Source of the DNA: a bacterium
GTDB taxonomy: Bacteria > Pseudomonadota > Alphaproteobacteria > Micavibrionales > UBA2020
Assembly: GCA_029945425.1 (NCBI GenBank)
Contig: JAQSDV010000004.1
Span: forward strand, 372,436 to 436,435
DNA length: 64,000 bases
Direction of reading: 5' to 3'
The position numbers were made by a program, and so were the translations under genes. Positions 1-7,742 of the stretch are shown here, piece after piece; the first letter of the stretch is position 1; each line of letters begins with the position of its first letter. The notes below the pieces were generated by a model. The model had not been told where the DNA came from and searched no databases. It saw nothing but the letters and a program-made list of their open reading frames with translations.

Positions 1-75
1 CTGTGGTAGCCCCTGCTGTGGTAGCCCCTGCTGTGGTAGCCCCTGCTGTGGTAGCCCCTGCTGTGGTAGCACCCG
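1..75 (+). repeat. 15-bp tandem repeat, five copies
   Basis: The unit CTGTGGTAGCCCCTG occurs four times without change, and a fifth copy differs near its end (ACCCG). It keeps the reading frame and encodes the pentapeptide VVAPA. The array is cut by the window edge, so the copy number is a minimum. Near-perfect copies suggest recent expansion by slippage. Confidence 0.95.
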
Positions 76-281
76 CAATAACAGCGGTCGCGACGCCGCA
101 AGTTGCCGTTCCCCCTACCGTCACGATGCGCGCAGGCGATCTGCCCGCGGATATGCAGGTGGATGTCACGCATCATGTGGCGGTGCAGCCTGCTGTTGAA
201 GTAAAGATCGTGGACAAAAACGATTTAGCCGCGCAGAAAAAAGCGGATGACATGCTGGAAACATTCACTTTGAAATCCTGA
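1..281 (+). CDS. C-terminal part of an Ala/Pro/Val repeat protein (5' end outside window)
   Basis: The reading frame is already open at the left edge, so only the last 92 or so residues are visible. It begins with five copies of a 15-bp unit encoding Val-Val-Ala-Pro-Ala, then a less repetitive segment, and ends KKADDMLETFTLKS. Low-complexity Ala/Pro/Val repeats of this kind usually form extended linkers in envelope or periplasmic proteins. No catalytic domain is visible and I do not recognise the family. A strong hairpin terminator follows the stop codon. The true start and any N-terminal domain lie upstream of the window. Confidence 0.6.
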   Translation, partial: VVAPAVVAPAVVAPAVVAPAVVAPAITAVATPQVAVPPTVTMRAGDLPADMQVDVTHHVAVQPAVEVKIVDKNDLAAQKKADDMLETFTLKS

Positions 282-311
282 CCTCTCACCCTCTGCTGAA
301 GGAGAGGCAAA

Positions 312-342
312 AAAAAGCCCCGCGCGCTGCACGGGGCTTTTT
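312..342. terminator. Bidirectional rho-independent terminator
   Basis: AAAAAGCCCCG and CGGGGCTTTTT pair around a short GC loop, giving a GC-rich stem with A and T tracts on both sides. It lies between two convergent genes, the plus-strand repeat protein and the minus-strand gene ending at 365, and can serve both. Confidence 0.9.
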
Positions 343-364
343 CAATTCCTGATCCAGCAAAGCC

Positions 365-670
365 TTATGGCTTGCGGGTGCCGAGTTTCGAGGCTTCGAC
401 ATGGGTCGGGGTGATTTTTTTGACGGCGTATTCGTTCATGCCGACCGACACGGTGTTGAAGTCGCGGGCGGTTTCGGGGAGGGCGCCGGATTTGATCGCT
501 TCGTTCAGTTCGGCATAGCCGCGGTCGATGACCTGGTCGGTGGCATCGGGGCCGAAGCAGCCGCCGGAATGGACGCGGGCGCTGAACACTTCGGTGCCGT
601 CTTTTTTGAAGGCGACGTTGGAGAAGCTGGCCATAATGCCCATGGGGCGGCCTTGCGGTTTCTTGCTCAT
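365..670 (-). CDS. Hypothetical 101-residue protein
   Basis: A compact soluble protein without signal peptide or membrane segment, starting MSKKPQGRPMG. It has a single Cys in a Gly-rich stretch (HSGGCFGPDATDQ) and is otherwise mixed alpha/beta in composition. I do not recognise the family. It is divergent from sdhB across about 125 bp and ends just before the shared terminator. The ATG at 670 is preceded by a purine-rich AAAGGA-like stretch, supporting this start. A longer overlapping frame to 881 would run into sdhB and is not credible. Confidence 0.65.
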   Translation of the reverse strand: MSKKPQGRPMGIMASFSNVAFKKDGTEVFSARVHSGGCFGPDATDQVIDRGYAELNEAIKSGALPETARDFNTVSVGMNEYAVKKITPTHVEASKLGTRKP

Positions 671-795
671 GGCAAATCCTTTTCAAATGATAAAATGAAT
701 AGCCTTTTTTATTAGAGAAAGCGTCGATATCTGTCAATCCCCCTTGCGCCGCGCCTTGATAAAGCTGTATTTTTATTTGAACGAGGGTAAAAACA

Positions 796-1590
796 ATGGC
801 TGAATTCGCGCTTCCGAAAAATTCCAAAATCACGCAAGGCAAAAAGCACGCAGCGCCCGCGGATGCGAAGAAGAAGCGCACGTTTAACGTCTATCGCTGG
901 AACCCCGACGACAAGGAAAACCCGCGCCTCGATTCATACGAAATCGACATCGCGAAATGCGGCCCGATGGTGCTGGACGCGCTGATCTATATCAAGAACG
1001 AGGTCGATGCGACGCTGACCTTCCGCCGGTCGTGCCGCGAGGGCGTCTGCGGTTCCTGCGCGATGAATATCGACGGCACCAATACGCTGGCCTGCACGAA
1101 ACATGTCGATGACGTGAAGGGCGATGTGAAGATCACGCCGCTGCCGCATTTGCCGGTCATGAAAGACCTTGTGCCCGACCTGACGCATGTTTATGCGCAG
1201 TACAATGCGATCGAGCCGTGGCTGAAGACCGAAACCCAGCCGCCGGCGCGCGAGCGTTTGCAAAGCGCGAAAGACGCGAACCATTTGAACGGCGAAGACG
1301 GCCACGGGCCTGCGGCCTGCATTTTGTGCTTCTGCTGCTCGACATCCTGCCCCAGTTACTGGTGGAACGGCGACCGTTTCCTCGGCCCCGCCATTTTGCT
1401 GCAGGCCTATCGCTGGATCGCCGATACGCGCGATGAAGGCACGGGCGAGCGTCTGGATAATCTTGAAGACCCGTTCCGCCTGTACCGCTGCCACACCATC
1501 ATGAACTGCACCAACACCTGCCCCAAGGGCTTGAACCCCGCGAAGGCGATTGCAGAGATCAAGAAACTGATGATTGTGCGCCGCGCGTAA
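796..1590 (+). CDS. sdhB: Succinate dehydrogenase iron-sulfur subunit
   Basis: Subunit of complex II. It passes electrons from the FAD of SdhA through three iron-sulfur clusters to ubiquinone at the inner membrane. All cluster ligands are visible: [2Fe-2S] Cys80, Cys85, Cys88 and Cys100 (CREGVCGSC...C); a second set in [16 protein letters not shown] (from about residue 175); and [14 protein letters not shown] (from about 232). The length, 264 residues, is normal for alphaproteobacteria. The N-terminus has a Lys-rich stretch before the ferredoxin fold. The usual partners sdhC, sdhD and sdhA are not next to it: upstream is a divergent hypothetical and downstream a convergent one. It therefore seems to have its own promoter in the 671-795 gap. 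Confidence 0.97.
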   Translation: MAEFALPKNSKITQGKKHAAPADAKKKRTFNVYRWNPDDKENPRLDSYEIDIAKCGPMVLDALIYIKNEVDATLTFRRSCREGVCGSCAMNIDGTNTLACTKHVDDVKGDVKITPLPHLPVMKDLVPDLTHVYAQYNAIEPWLKTETQPPARERLQSAKDANHLNGEDGHGPAACILCFCCSTSCPSYWWNGDRFLGPAILLQAYRWIADTRDEGTGERLDNLEDPFRLYRCHTIMNCTNTCPKGLNPAKAIAEIKKLMIVRRA

Positions 1591-1593
1591 GCC

Positions 1594-2304
1594 TTAGGGC
1601 TTGGGCAATGCCGTGCGGGATTTTTCGATTTTTTTCGGCATGATTTCGTCCTCGATGCGCTCGAGGCGGGCATTCATTTTTTCGAGCCGCGCGGTGACTT
1701 CGTTAAACACGGCGATCAGCGTTGCCTGTTCGGGTGACATGATGACCGGCGCGCCGATGCCGAGGTCGCTGGCGCTGGTGATGCGGGCCTCGCGCAAATC
1801 TTCCGGGCTGGCGCCGAAACCGATATGGCCATCGCGCAAAATCACCCCCTGATAGACGGCGCGGCCCGCGAGCTTGAACGTGCCTTCGTCGCCGTCACGC
1901 GTCGCGCCCGCTTCCTTGAGCGCGGATAACAGGCCGCGCGCCTCGGTCGTCGACCGCGGGAAAAAGGCGAAAACGCCCTGCATCAGTTCAGCCGGCTTGA
2001 TGCGGGCGGCGGCGGCATCGAAGGGGGAGATGTAAAAATTGTCGAAACCGTCGGCGGTCGCGGCGATGCCTTCGGCCTTGGCATCGCTCACCATGATCGT
2101 CTTGTCGGTGTCGAGATACATGCTGCCCTTGAGCGTCATGGCGAGCTGTTTCGGATATTCGTCCTGGTAATACCTGTAACCCAAGCGCTGCAGCTGGTCG
2201 CCGATATATTCGGCCTCCTCCAGAGTTGCGGGCTGGAACACGACTTTTTGAGTCGCGCCCTGCAGGAATTCGCGGGTCAGCACGGCGGGGGCGCGCGTCG
2301 TCAT
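1594..2304 (-). CDS. Hypothetical protein with C-terminal coiled coil
   Basis: 236 residues from the ATG at 2304 (MTTRAPAVLTREFLQG). The open frame continues upstream to 2775 but would then overlap the purine phosphorylase gene, so the internal ATG was chosen. The first 190 residues look like a mixed alpha/beta domain (LEEAEYIGDQLQRLGY...). The last 45 are a charged heptad-like helix (TARLEKMNARLERIEDEI) that could oligomerise. No signal peptide or membrane segment is seen. I do not recognise the family. It converges on sdhB with only 3 bp between the stop codons. Confidence 0.65.
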   Translation of the reverse strand: MTTRAPAVLTREFLQGATQKVVFQPATLEEAEYIGDQLQRLGYRYYQDEYPKQLAMTLKGSMYLDTDKTIMVSDAKAEGIAATADGFDNFYISPFDAAAARIKPAELMQGVFAFFPRSTTEARGLLSALKEAGATRDGDEGTFKLAGRAVYQGVILRDGHIGFGASPEDLREARITSASDLGIGAPVIMSPEQATLIAVFNEVTARLEKMNARLERIEDEIMPKKIEKSRTALPKP

Positions 2305-2485
2305 GCTGCACCTGTGCTGATTCTGGCCGCGATTCTGATGGGGGAGCCGTTTGCCTGCATTGCCCTGCCTGTTTCCTGAATACGGGGGGCAGTAGACCAT
2401 AGCTCGCGGTATTATGTCAATAGCCAATATGGGCGTTTGCGGCAAGCCGCGGGGGCGGCTATATTTTCTAAATACGGAGAAAAAC

Positions 2486-3349
2486 ATGACAGCCCAAGCC
2501 CAACCGAACGCCAACGGAACTGCCGTTTCACGCCATGCGCAGGACGTCGCCGCCTCGGCGAAAATCGTCCTCGCGAAGCTCGGCAATTTAAGGCCGAAGG
2601 TGGCGATCATCCTCGGCTCCGGCCTTGGCGGGCTGGCGGACAAGGTCACCGATGCGGTGAAAATTTCGTACAAGGACCTGCCGGGTTTCCCCGTGCTGAC
2701 CGTTGTCGGCCATTCGGGCGAATTGATTGCGGGCAAACTGGGCGATGTTGATGTGATCGCGTTCAAGGGCCGCAAGCATTTCTATGAAACCGATGATCCC
2801 TACCCGTTGAAAACCATGATCCGCACGGCGAAGGCTGTGGGCGTGGAGACGTTGTTTGTGTCGAACGCCGCAGGCGCGCTGCGCCCCGATATGAAGGTGT
2901 CGGAACTGATGGCGATTTCCGACCATATCAATTACATGGGCCTCAGCCCCCTGTCGGGCGCGAATGACGATGAATTCGGCCCCCGCTTTGTGCCGATGAC
3001 CGAAGCATGGGACCCGCACCTGCGCGCACAATTGATTGTCGCCGCGCAGAAACTGGATATCCCGCTGCATGAAGGGGTCTATATGGCGTTCCGCGGGCCG
3101 ACATTCGAAACGCCCGCCGAAATCCGCATGGCGATCAAGATGGGCGCGGATGCCGTGGGCATGTCGAGCGTGCCGGATTGCATCATCGCGCGTCATTGCG
3201 GGTTGAAGGTCGTGGGCTGTTCGATGCTGACAAATATGGGCGCAGGGCTGTCGGATGAAAAACTGAGCCATGCGCATACGCTGGAGATGGCGGCCAAGGG
3301 CGCGACCAATTTCGAGCGTCTGGTGGCGGAGTTCGTAAAAAGCGTATGA
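2486..3349 (+). CDS. punA: Purine nucleoside phosphorylase (trimeric type)
   Basis: Catalyses phosphorolysis of inosine and guanosine to base plus ribose 1-phosphate in purine salvage. Family motifs are clear: phosphate-binding ILGSGLGGLAD near residue 43, GHSGELIAG, GRKHFYE, FVSNAAGALRPDM, and the purine-site region YMAFRGPTFETPAEIR followed by GADAVGMSSVPD. At 287 residues it fits the low-molecular-weight PNP class. The ATG at 2486 follows an ACGGAGAAA ribosome-binding site; a frame opening 72 bp earlier lacks one. Its stop overlaps the next gene by 4 bp (ATGA), so it is probably cotranscribed with the two amidases. Confidence 0.95.
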   Translation: MTAQAQPNANGTAVSRHAQDVAASAKIVLAKLGNLRPKVAIILGSGLGGLADKVTDAVKISYKDLPGFPVLTVVGHSGELIAGKLGDVDVIAFKGRKHFYETDDPYPLKTMIRTAKAVGVETLFVSNAAGALRPDMKVSELMAISDHINYMGLSPLSGANDDEFGPRFVPMTEAWDPHLRAQLIVAAQKLDIPLHEGVYMAFRGPTFETPAEIRMAIKMGADAVGMSSVPDCIIARHCGLKVVGCSMLTNMGAGLSDEKLSHAHTLEMAAKGATNFERLVAEFVKSV

Positions 3350-4104
3350 AGTTTTTTGACAACCATACATCGCCCAATTTCGACGACCGCGCCAAGGGCG
3401 AGAAGGTCGAGATTATTGTTGTCCATTACACCGCCATGACATCGACCGAAGCCGTGCTGGAGAAATTCGCCGATAAAACATCAAAGGTCAGCAGCCATTA
3501 CCTGATCGGCGAAAACGGCGATATCTATCAGATGGTGGGTGAGGACAAACGCGCCTGGCATGCCGGTATTTCCAGCTGGAACGGCAAGGACGACGTGAAT
3601 TCACGTTCCATCGGCATCGAGATTTCAAACCGCAATGGCGAGCCGTATACCAAGGAACAGCTTTTTACCCTGACGCTGCTGATCAAGGACATCCAGTCGC
3701 GCCACGACGTGCTGCCGGAAAATATCGTCGGCCATTCCGATGTCGCGCCGAACCGCAAGCAGGACCCCGGCGAACATTTCCCGTGGCAGAAACTCGCCCG
3801 TCACGATATCGGCCGCTGGCCGAAACCGACGATTGCGGATAAATTCAACGCCGCCGCTGTAGCGAAAAAACCGCAGGAACTCCGCGCCCTGTTCCGCGCC
3901 GCCGGTTATGGCGTGGACGGCCAGAAAACCAAAGACCTTGTGACCGCCTTCCAGCGCCGCTATGAACAGGAAATTTTCAAATCCGCAACCGCTATGCCGG
4001 GCGATGCGACCGCGACGACCGTTGCACGCTTGCGGGCTGTGGCGCGCATGAATTCATTCGCGAATAAAAAACCGGCCTCGCCTGCCGCGCCTGCGAAAAA
4101 ATGA
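3346..4104 (+). CDS. N-acetylmuramoyl-L-alanine amidase, AmpD/AmiD type (first copy)
   Basis: Zinc amidase of the Amidase_2 fold, cleaving the lactyl-peptide bond of muropeptides. The likely zinc ligands are His in VVHYTAM (about residue 28), His in VGHSDVAP (about 130) and Asp in KQDPGEHFPW (about 140), with SHYLIGENG and AWHAG as further signatures. The C-terminal third (AGYGVDGQKTKDLVTAFQRRY) matches a PG_binding_1 helical domain. There is no signal peptide or lipobox, so cytoplasmic action in peptidoglycan recycling (anhydro-muropeptides) is more likely than export. It overlaps the gene before and the gene after by 4 bp each. Confidence 0.92.
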   Translation: MKFFDNHTSPNFDDRAKGEKVEIIVVHYTAMTSTEAVLEKFADKTSKVSSHYLIGENGDIYQMVGEDKRAWHAGISSWNGKDDVNSRSIGIEISNRNGEPYTKEQLFTLTLLIKDIQSRHDVLPENIVGHSDVAPNRKQDPGEHFPWQKLARHDIGRWPKPTIADKFNAAAVAKKPQELRALFRAAGYGVDGQKTKDLVTAFQRRYEQEIFKSATAMPGDATATTVARLRAVARMNSFANKKPASPAAPAKK

Positions 4105-4844
4105 ACCTGCTCATCTCCGACGCCCCTTCCCCCAATTTCGGCCCGCGTGCGGGCGGCAAGAAGCCGGAATATCTGATCCTGCATTATACCGACACGCGCA
4201 CGACATTCGATGCGCTGCAAATCTTGCAGAACCCCGAGCGTCAGGTGAGCTCGCATTACCTTGTCGGCGATAACGGGCAGGTGATGCGGCTGGTGCCCGA
4301 AGAAATGCGGGCATGGCATGCGGGGAAATCGTGGTGGTCGGGCGAAACCGATATCAATTCAACCTCGATCGGCATTGAAATACAAAATCCGGGGCATGGT
4401 TTCGGGTATGTGCCTTTCCCGCCTGTGCAGATGCAGGCCGTGGCGGAACTGTGCCGCGATATCCTGAGCCGCAACCGCATCCTGCCCTATCACGTGCTGG
4501 CGCATTCCGATATCGCGCCCGCGCGCAAAAAAGATCCCGGCGAACTGTTCCCGTGGGATTACTTGGCCGCGCAGCATGTGGGGCTGTGGCCGAAACCGAC
4601 CGACCGCGACGAGATCGAGGCGGAAGACCTGATGGGCAACCTTGACGCCATCAAATCGCAGCTGACCCATTTCGGCTATGACCCCAGCGTTGACATGACG
4701 ACGCTTATCACCGCCTTCCAGCGGCATTTCGAGCCGGAGGTTTTTGCGGCTGAAGAAAAGGTCGGCGTGGCATCTGTTAACACCGTTAAGTTGATAAAAG
4801 CCGTTGTGCGTCAAAGGCTTGCGCTGCGTCCGAAAATCGCCTGA
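4101..4844 (+). CDS. N-acetylmuramoyl-L-alanine amidase, AmpD/AmiD type (second copy)
   Basis: A diverged tandem paralogue of the preceding gene with the same layout: an amidase domain with LILHYTDT, SSHYLVGDNGQ, AWHAGKSWW, SIGIEIQNPGHG and LAHSDIAPARKKDPGE, then a PG_binding_1-like tail (FGYDPSVDMTTLITAFQRHF). All three predicted metal ligands are kept, so it should be active. It has no export signal. Differences in the loop after SIGIEIQNP may mean different muropeptide preferences for the two copies. It starts at the ATG overlapping the previous stop and is followed by the RNase P RNA gene 50 bp later. Confidence 0.92.
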   Translation: MNLLISDAPSPNFGPRAGGKKPEYLILHYTDTRTTFDALQILQNPERQVSSHYLVGDNGQVMRLVPEEMRAWHAGKSWWSGETDINSTSIGIEIQNPGHGFGYVPFPPVQMQAVAELCRDILSRNRILPYHVLAHSDIAPARKKDPGELFPWDYLAAQHVGLWPKPTDRDEIEAEDLMGNLDAIKSQLTHFGYDPSVDMTTLITAFQRHFEPEVFAAEEKVGVASVNTVKLIKAVVRQRLALRPKIA

Positions 4845-4860
4845 ATTATTCATAATAAAC

Positions 4861-4889
4861 TTGTCTTATCGGCGTTTTACGCCTAGTCT
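4861..4889 (+). promoter_or_regulatory. Candidate sigma-70 promoter for rnpB
   Basis: TTGTCT (4861-4866), a 17-bp spacer and TAGTCT (4884-4889). The expected start point is within a few bases of the first paired base of the RNase P RNA (4897), as expected for a stable RNA with no leader. Confidence 0.5.
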
Positions 4890-4896
4890 CCCCTTT

Positions 4897-5271
4897 GCCA
4901 GAAGGCCGGATAACCGCGGGTATGCAAATATTCGAGGAAAGTCCGGGCTCCATAAAGACACGGTGCCGGTTAACGGCCGGCGGGGGCGACCCCAGGGATG
5001 AGTGCCACAGAAAATATACCGCCGTCGCAAGACGGTAAGGGTGAAAAGGTGCGGTAAGAGCGCACCGCGGAACTGGTAACAGTTTTGGCAGGGAAAACCC
5101 CACCGGGAGCAAGGCCAAATAGGGAAGGCATGATCATCTTCGGATGGTCGGGTTCGTTTTTTAACCTCGTCTTCCGGGTTGGCTGCCAGAGGCGACAAGA
5201 GATTGTCGCCCCAGACGAATGGTTATCCCTGCCGCAAGGCAGGACAGAACCCGGCTTACAGGCCTTCTGGC
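4897..5271 (+). ncRNA. rnpB: RNase P RNA, bacterial type A
   Basis: Catalytic RNA of RNase P, which matures tRNA 5' ends. The 5' part carries the diagnostic GAGGAAAGTCCGGGCTCC and the 3' part ACAGAACCCGGCTTACAGGCC. The terminal helix P1 is formed by GCCAGAAGGCC at the start and GGCCTTCTGGC at the end, which are perfect complements and set the boundaries. A run of T follows directly and may act as terminator. The core GGGAAAACCCCACCGGGAGC also fits. An open frame crossing the 3' half is incidental. Confidence 0.97.
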
Positions 5272-5330
5272 ATATTTTTTTGAGACCAATAGGCCTGCAG
5301 GCGTTGCCTTGCATAAATGGAGTACACATC

Positions 5331-6611
5331 TTGAACTATGATCCCGTTGAAGGCGTCAATTATATTTTCGACCGCTATGCGTTCATGAACCAGATTTTGC
5401 AGGACGGCAAAAGCGAGCTGCGCATTTCTGAAGCGTCCACAAAGGACGAGATGAACAAGGCCTTCACCATCGCGCGCGGTATGTACCACCCCGACCGCCA
5501 GGCGCGCACCGGCGACGAAATGAAGCAAAAGGCGGAGCAGAAAACACGGCTGATCGTGGATTGCGAACGTTTCCTGCTGAACCCCGAACTGAAATCATTC
5601 TACGACGACAAACTGGCCGTATTCCGCGAAACGAAGCCCCATCTGGTTTCGGACAGCGGCATGGCGATCATCAGCCTTGGCGAAACCGTGTTCGATATCG
5701 GCGCGCTTTTGTCGGACGATGTCGTTGATACATCCGATTTCGAGGCAAGGTTGAAGGCGCTGACGCAATATGATGACAAGCGCGTGCCGCAGCTGAAATC
5801 GCTCTACGACATGATGCCGGACAACGCGCAAGTGAAGTCGCTCTACCGCGACGCGGTGACATCGGAATACATCTATCTGGGTTTCCTGGAAGACAGCGCA
5901 TGGGCCAAGGTCGGCTATATGAACCGCAAGGAAAAAGAAGAAGGTTTCATGATCCGCGCGGCGGATTACACGAAACGCGTGGATGCCGCGCTGGAAATGG
6001 CGGCGGCGCGCGATATCGATTCAACGATCGAAAGCCACGGCGCGGTCGCCCGCATCGGCATGGCGAAAACCCCGCTGCAACTGGATGCGGCGGAGGGCAC
6101 GGTAATCCCCGGCGCCGAATTGATGGCCCCCGACCACCACAAGCGGCTGATGGAAAAATTCAAGGACGTCGCCCATAAAAACTTCGAAATCCGCGCCGAG
6201 TACGTGCGCGAGGTGGCGAAGCGCAAGGAAGCGGCGCTGGATACGCTGCTGACCCTTTCCGTCATCGAGAACATCGGCGTCGAGGCTGCGGGCCAGACGC
6301 AATTCGATTTCTACATGATCAATCCCGCGCATGACGACGCGCCGGCGCGCGTGATCTACCGCCTGGAACTCGACCTTGCGACCGGCAATGCCGGCATCGG
6401 CGAAAGCTACCCCGAACTGACGCTCGACCAGTTAAAAGCGCGGGAAGGAACCCGCGCCGGTTTCGCCATCATCCGCAATATCGAGATTTCGGACATCATG
6501 ATCGAAACGGCCGCCGCGTCGGAGCGGTTCCTCAACACCCGCGTCAAGGATGTGGAACCAACACCCGCACCCGCCGCAAAAACGCCCAAAGGCCCTGCCC
6601 TGCGCCCCTAA
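5331..6611 (+). CDS. J-domain-like protein, array A leader gene
   Basis: A 426-residue protein that begins with a divergent J-domain. A helix with AFTIARGMYHPDRQ carries the invariant HPD tripeptide (residues 53-55), followed by a charged helix and FLLNPELKSFYDDKLAVF, as in DnaJ helices III and IV. J-domains stimulate the DnaK ATPase, so a cochaperone role is plausible. The remaining 300 or so residues are helical and match nothing I recognise. The end is Pro/Ala-rich and finishes KTPKGPALRP, resembling the tails of the small proteins downstream. The chosen start is TTG at 5331 with GGAG 8 bp upstream; ATG at 5385 is an alternative, but it would cut into the J-domain. The next gene starts 12 bp after the stop, suggesting one operon. 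Confidence 0.7.
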   Translation: MNYDPVEGVNYIFDRYAFMNQILQDGKSELRISEASTKDEMNKAFTIARGMYHPDRQARTGDEMKQKAEQKTRLIVDCERFLLNPELKSFYDDKLAVFRETKPHLVSDSGMAIISLGETVFDIGALLSDDVVDTSDFEARLKALTQYDDKRVPQLKSLYDMMPDNAQVKSLYRDAVTSEYIYLGFLEDSAWAKVGYMNRKEKEEGFMIRAADYTKRVDAALEMAAARDIDSTIESHGAVARIGMAKTPLQLDAAEGTVIPGAELMAPDHHKRLMEKFKDVAHKNFEIRAEYVREVAKRKEAALDTLLTLSVIENIGVEAAGQTQFDFYMINPAHDDAPARVIYRLELDLATGNAGIGESYPELTLDQLKAREGTRAGFAIIRNIEISDIMIETAAASERFLNTRVKDVEPTPAPAAKTPKGPALRP

Positions 6612-6623
6612 CGGAGAAATGAC

Positions 6624-6959
6624 ATGAGCACCGAAAGCTTCGACAAGGACAATGATTATACGCTGGTGCAGAACACCAATTATATCTCGACCAATACCCA
6701 CAACCGCAGCATCGCGCGCATTTTTAACTTCAAGGCGGCGCAGGTGACGACGGTTGTGCGTGAATGGATTTCCGGATCCGCCGGCAACACCATCCACAGC
6801 CAGCTGGATGTGCGCAATTTCAGCGAAATAGACAGCAAAGATGAAATTCGCGACATGCATAAAAAACTGCTGTCGATTGGCGGCAAGCCGCCTGCGATTG
6901 ACGATATACTGCCGCAATCGGCCGCGAAGCCCCGTGTGGCCGTATTGGGGGGCAAATAA
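6624..6959 (+). CDS. Small array protein A1
   Basis: 111 residues, first of four paralogues. The central motif is RIFNFKAAQVTTV (about residues 32-44). The C-terminal segment is FSEIDSKDEIRDMHKKL, then SIGGKPPAIDDILP. The tail AAKPRVAVLGGK is more diverged than in relatives. No signal peptide, membrane segment or catalytic motif is seen, and function is unknown. Its stop TAA shares a base with the ATG of A2, so translation is probably coupled. Confidence 0.75.
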   Translation: MSTESFDKDNDYTLVQNTNYISTNTHNRSIARIFNFKAAQVTTVVREWISGSAGNTIHSQLDVRNFSEIDSKDEIRDMHKKLLSIGGKPPAIDDILPQSAAKPRVAVLGGK

Positions 6960-7318
6960 TGCCCACCTTCAAGCGCCTTGATGAAGGCTCCCTGCTCGTC
7001 CGCACCGATCTGGCGGAAGCAAAAGAATGGGGCGGCGCGCGTATTTCGCGCATCTTCAATTTCAAGGCGCGGCAGCTGACAACTATTTACGAGCGGGGCG
7101 GAGTATCGGAATTCAAGCAACCGCGCGGCGAATATTCCAATTACGAAATGGCGCAGGTTCCCGCCGTCACGTCCTCGATGACCGTCCAGAATTTCCGCGA
7201 CATCGAAGGCACCGAAGAAATCGCCGAAATGCATGCGAAGCTGGTCAGCCTGAACGGCCGCCCGCCGAAACTGGAAGACGTGCTGCCCGGCCAGCTCAAC
7301 AAAAAACTGAAGGGTTAA
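6959..7318 (+). CDS. Small array protein A2
   Basis: 119 residues. It carries the best-preserved central motif, RIFNFKARQLTTIY (about residues 31-44), a longer variable insertion after it (Gly, Glu and Tyr rich), then FRDIEGTEEIAEMHAKLVSL, NGRPPKLEDVLP and a tail LNKKLKG. That tail is nearly the array B ending LNKPLRG without its last three residues, which links the two arrays. It overlaps A1 by one base and is followed 5 bp later by A3. Function unknown. Confidence 0.75.
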   Translation: MPTFKRLDEGSLLVRTDLAEAKEWGGARISRIFNFKARQLTTIYERGGVSEFKQPRGEYSNYEMAQVPAVTSSMTVQNFRDIEGTEEIAEMHAKLVSLNGRPPKLEDVLPGQLNKKLKG

Positions 7319-7323
7319 GAAAC

Positions 7324-7686
7324 ATGGAAGAAGAATTCAACAAGGTCGGCGCCGCCACCCTGCGCGTCGATTTCCGCCGCAACGAAGGCAGCTTTGACGG
7401 CGTGCGCAAATATGACGGCTATACCAAACTGTTCAACTTCCTCGCGCGCGAAGTGACGACCATCCACCGCGACTGGCTGACGCAGAGCCGCGGATCGGAG
7501 GCGGGCGGCACATCTGCCCTGTCTTCGCACACCAGCGTCCGGAGCTTTGACGATTTGTCATCATCGGCGGAAGTGACCGCGATGCATGCGAAACTGGTCG
7601 AACTGGGCGGCACACCGCCAACGCTGGACGAAGTTCTGCCTGCGCAGATGAATAAAAAGCCCGCGGGATTACGCAGTACGCCCTGA
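7324..7686 (+). CDS. Small array protein A3
   Basis: 120 residues from the ATG at 7324, which closely follows the A2 stop. Motifs in order: KLFNFLAREVTTIHRDW (about 35-51), a Ser/Gly/Ala-rich variable loop, FDDLSSSAEVTAMHAKLVEL, GGTPPTLDEVLP and the tail QMNKKPAGLRSTP. The loop is low-complexity and probably disordered. There is no export signal and function is unknown. Confidence 0.75.
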   Translation: MEEEFNKVGAATLRVDFRRNEGSFDGVRKYDGYTKLFNFLAREVTTIHRDWLTQSRGSEAGGTSALSSHTSVRSFDDLSSSAEVTAMHAKLVELGGTPPTLDEVLPAQMNKKPAGLRSTP

Positions 7687-7701
7687 TCCGGCGCTGAACA
7701 C

Positions 7702-7722
7702 CGTTAAGTTAGTCGTTAAGTT
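7702..7722. promoter_or_regulatory. Direct repeat upstream of A4, possible operator
   Basis: CGTTAAGTT occurs at 7702-7710 and again at 7714-7722, 12 bp apart, in the 56-bp gap before A4. It contains two TTAA cores spaced by 8 bp. A CtrA box would be TTAA-N7-TTAA, so this is one base off and not claimed as CtrA. A regulatory role is inferred from position and repetition only. Confidence 0.3.
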
Positions 7723-7742
7723 TATTTTCATAGGAGCGAAAA

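Noticed and set aside
1594..2775. Long form (393 residues) of the minus-strand hypothetical
   Set aside because: The extra part would cover the start of the purine phosphorylase gene and its promoter; the internal ATG at 2304 is more credible.
5085..5330. Upstream extension of the J-domain-like reading frame
   Set aside because: It runs through the 3' half of the RNase P RNA, whose conserved helices explain the sequence. A TTG with a ribosome-binding site at 5331 is a better start.
7704..7719. CtrA box upstream of A4
   Set aside because: The two TTAA cores are separated by 8 bp rather than 7, so it does not meet the TTAA-N7-TTAA consensus.
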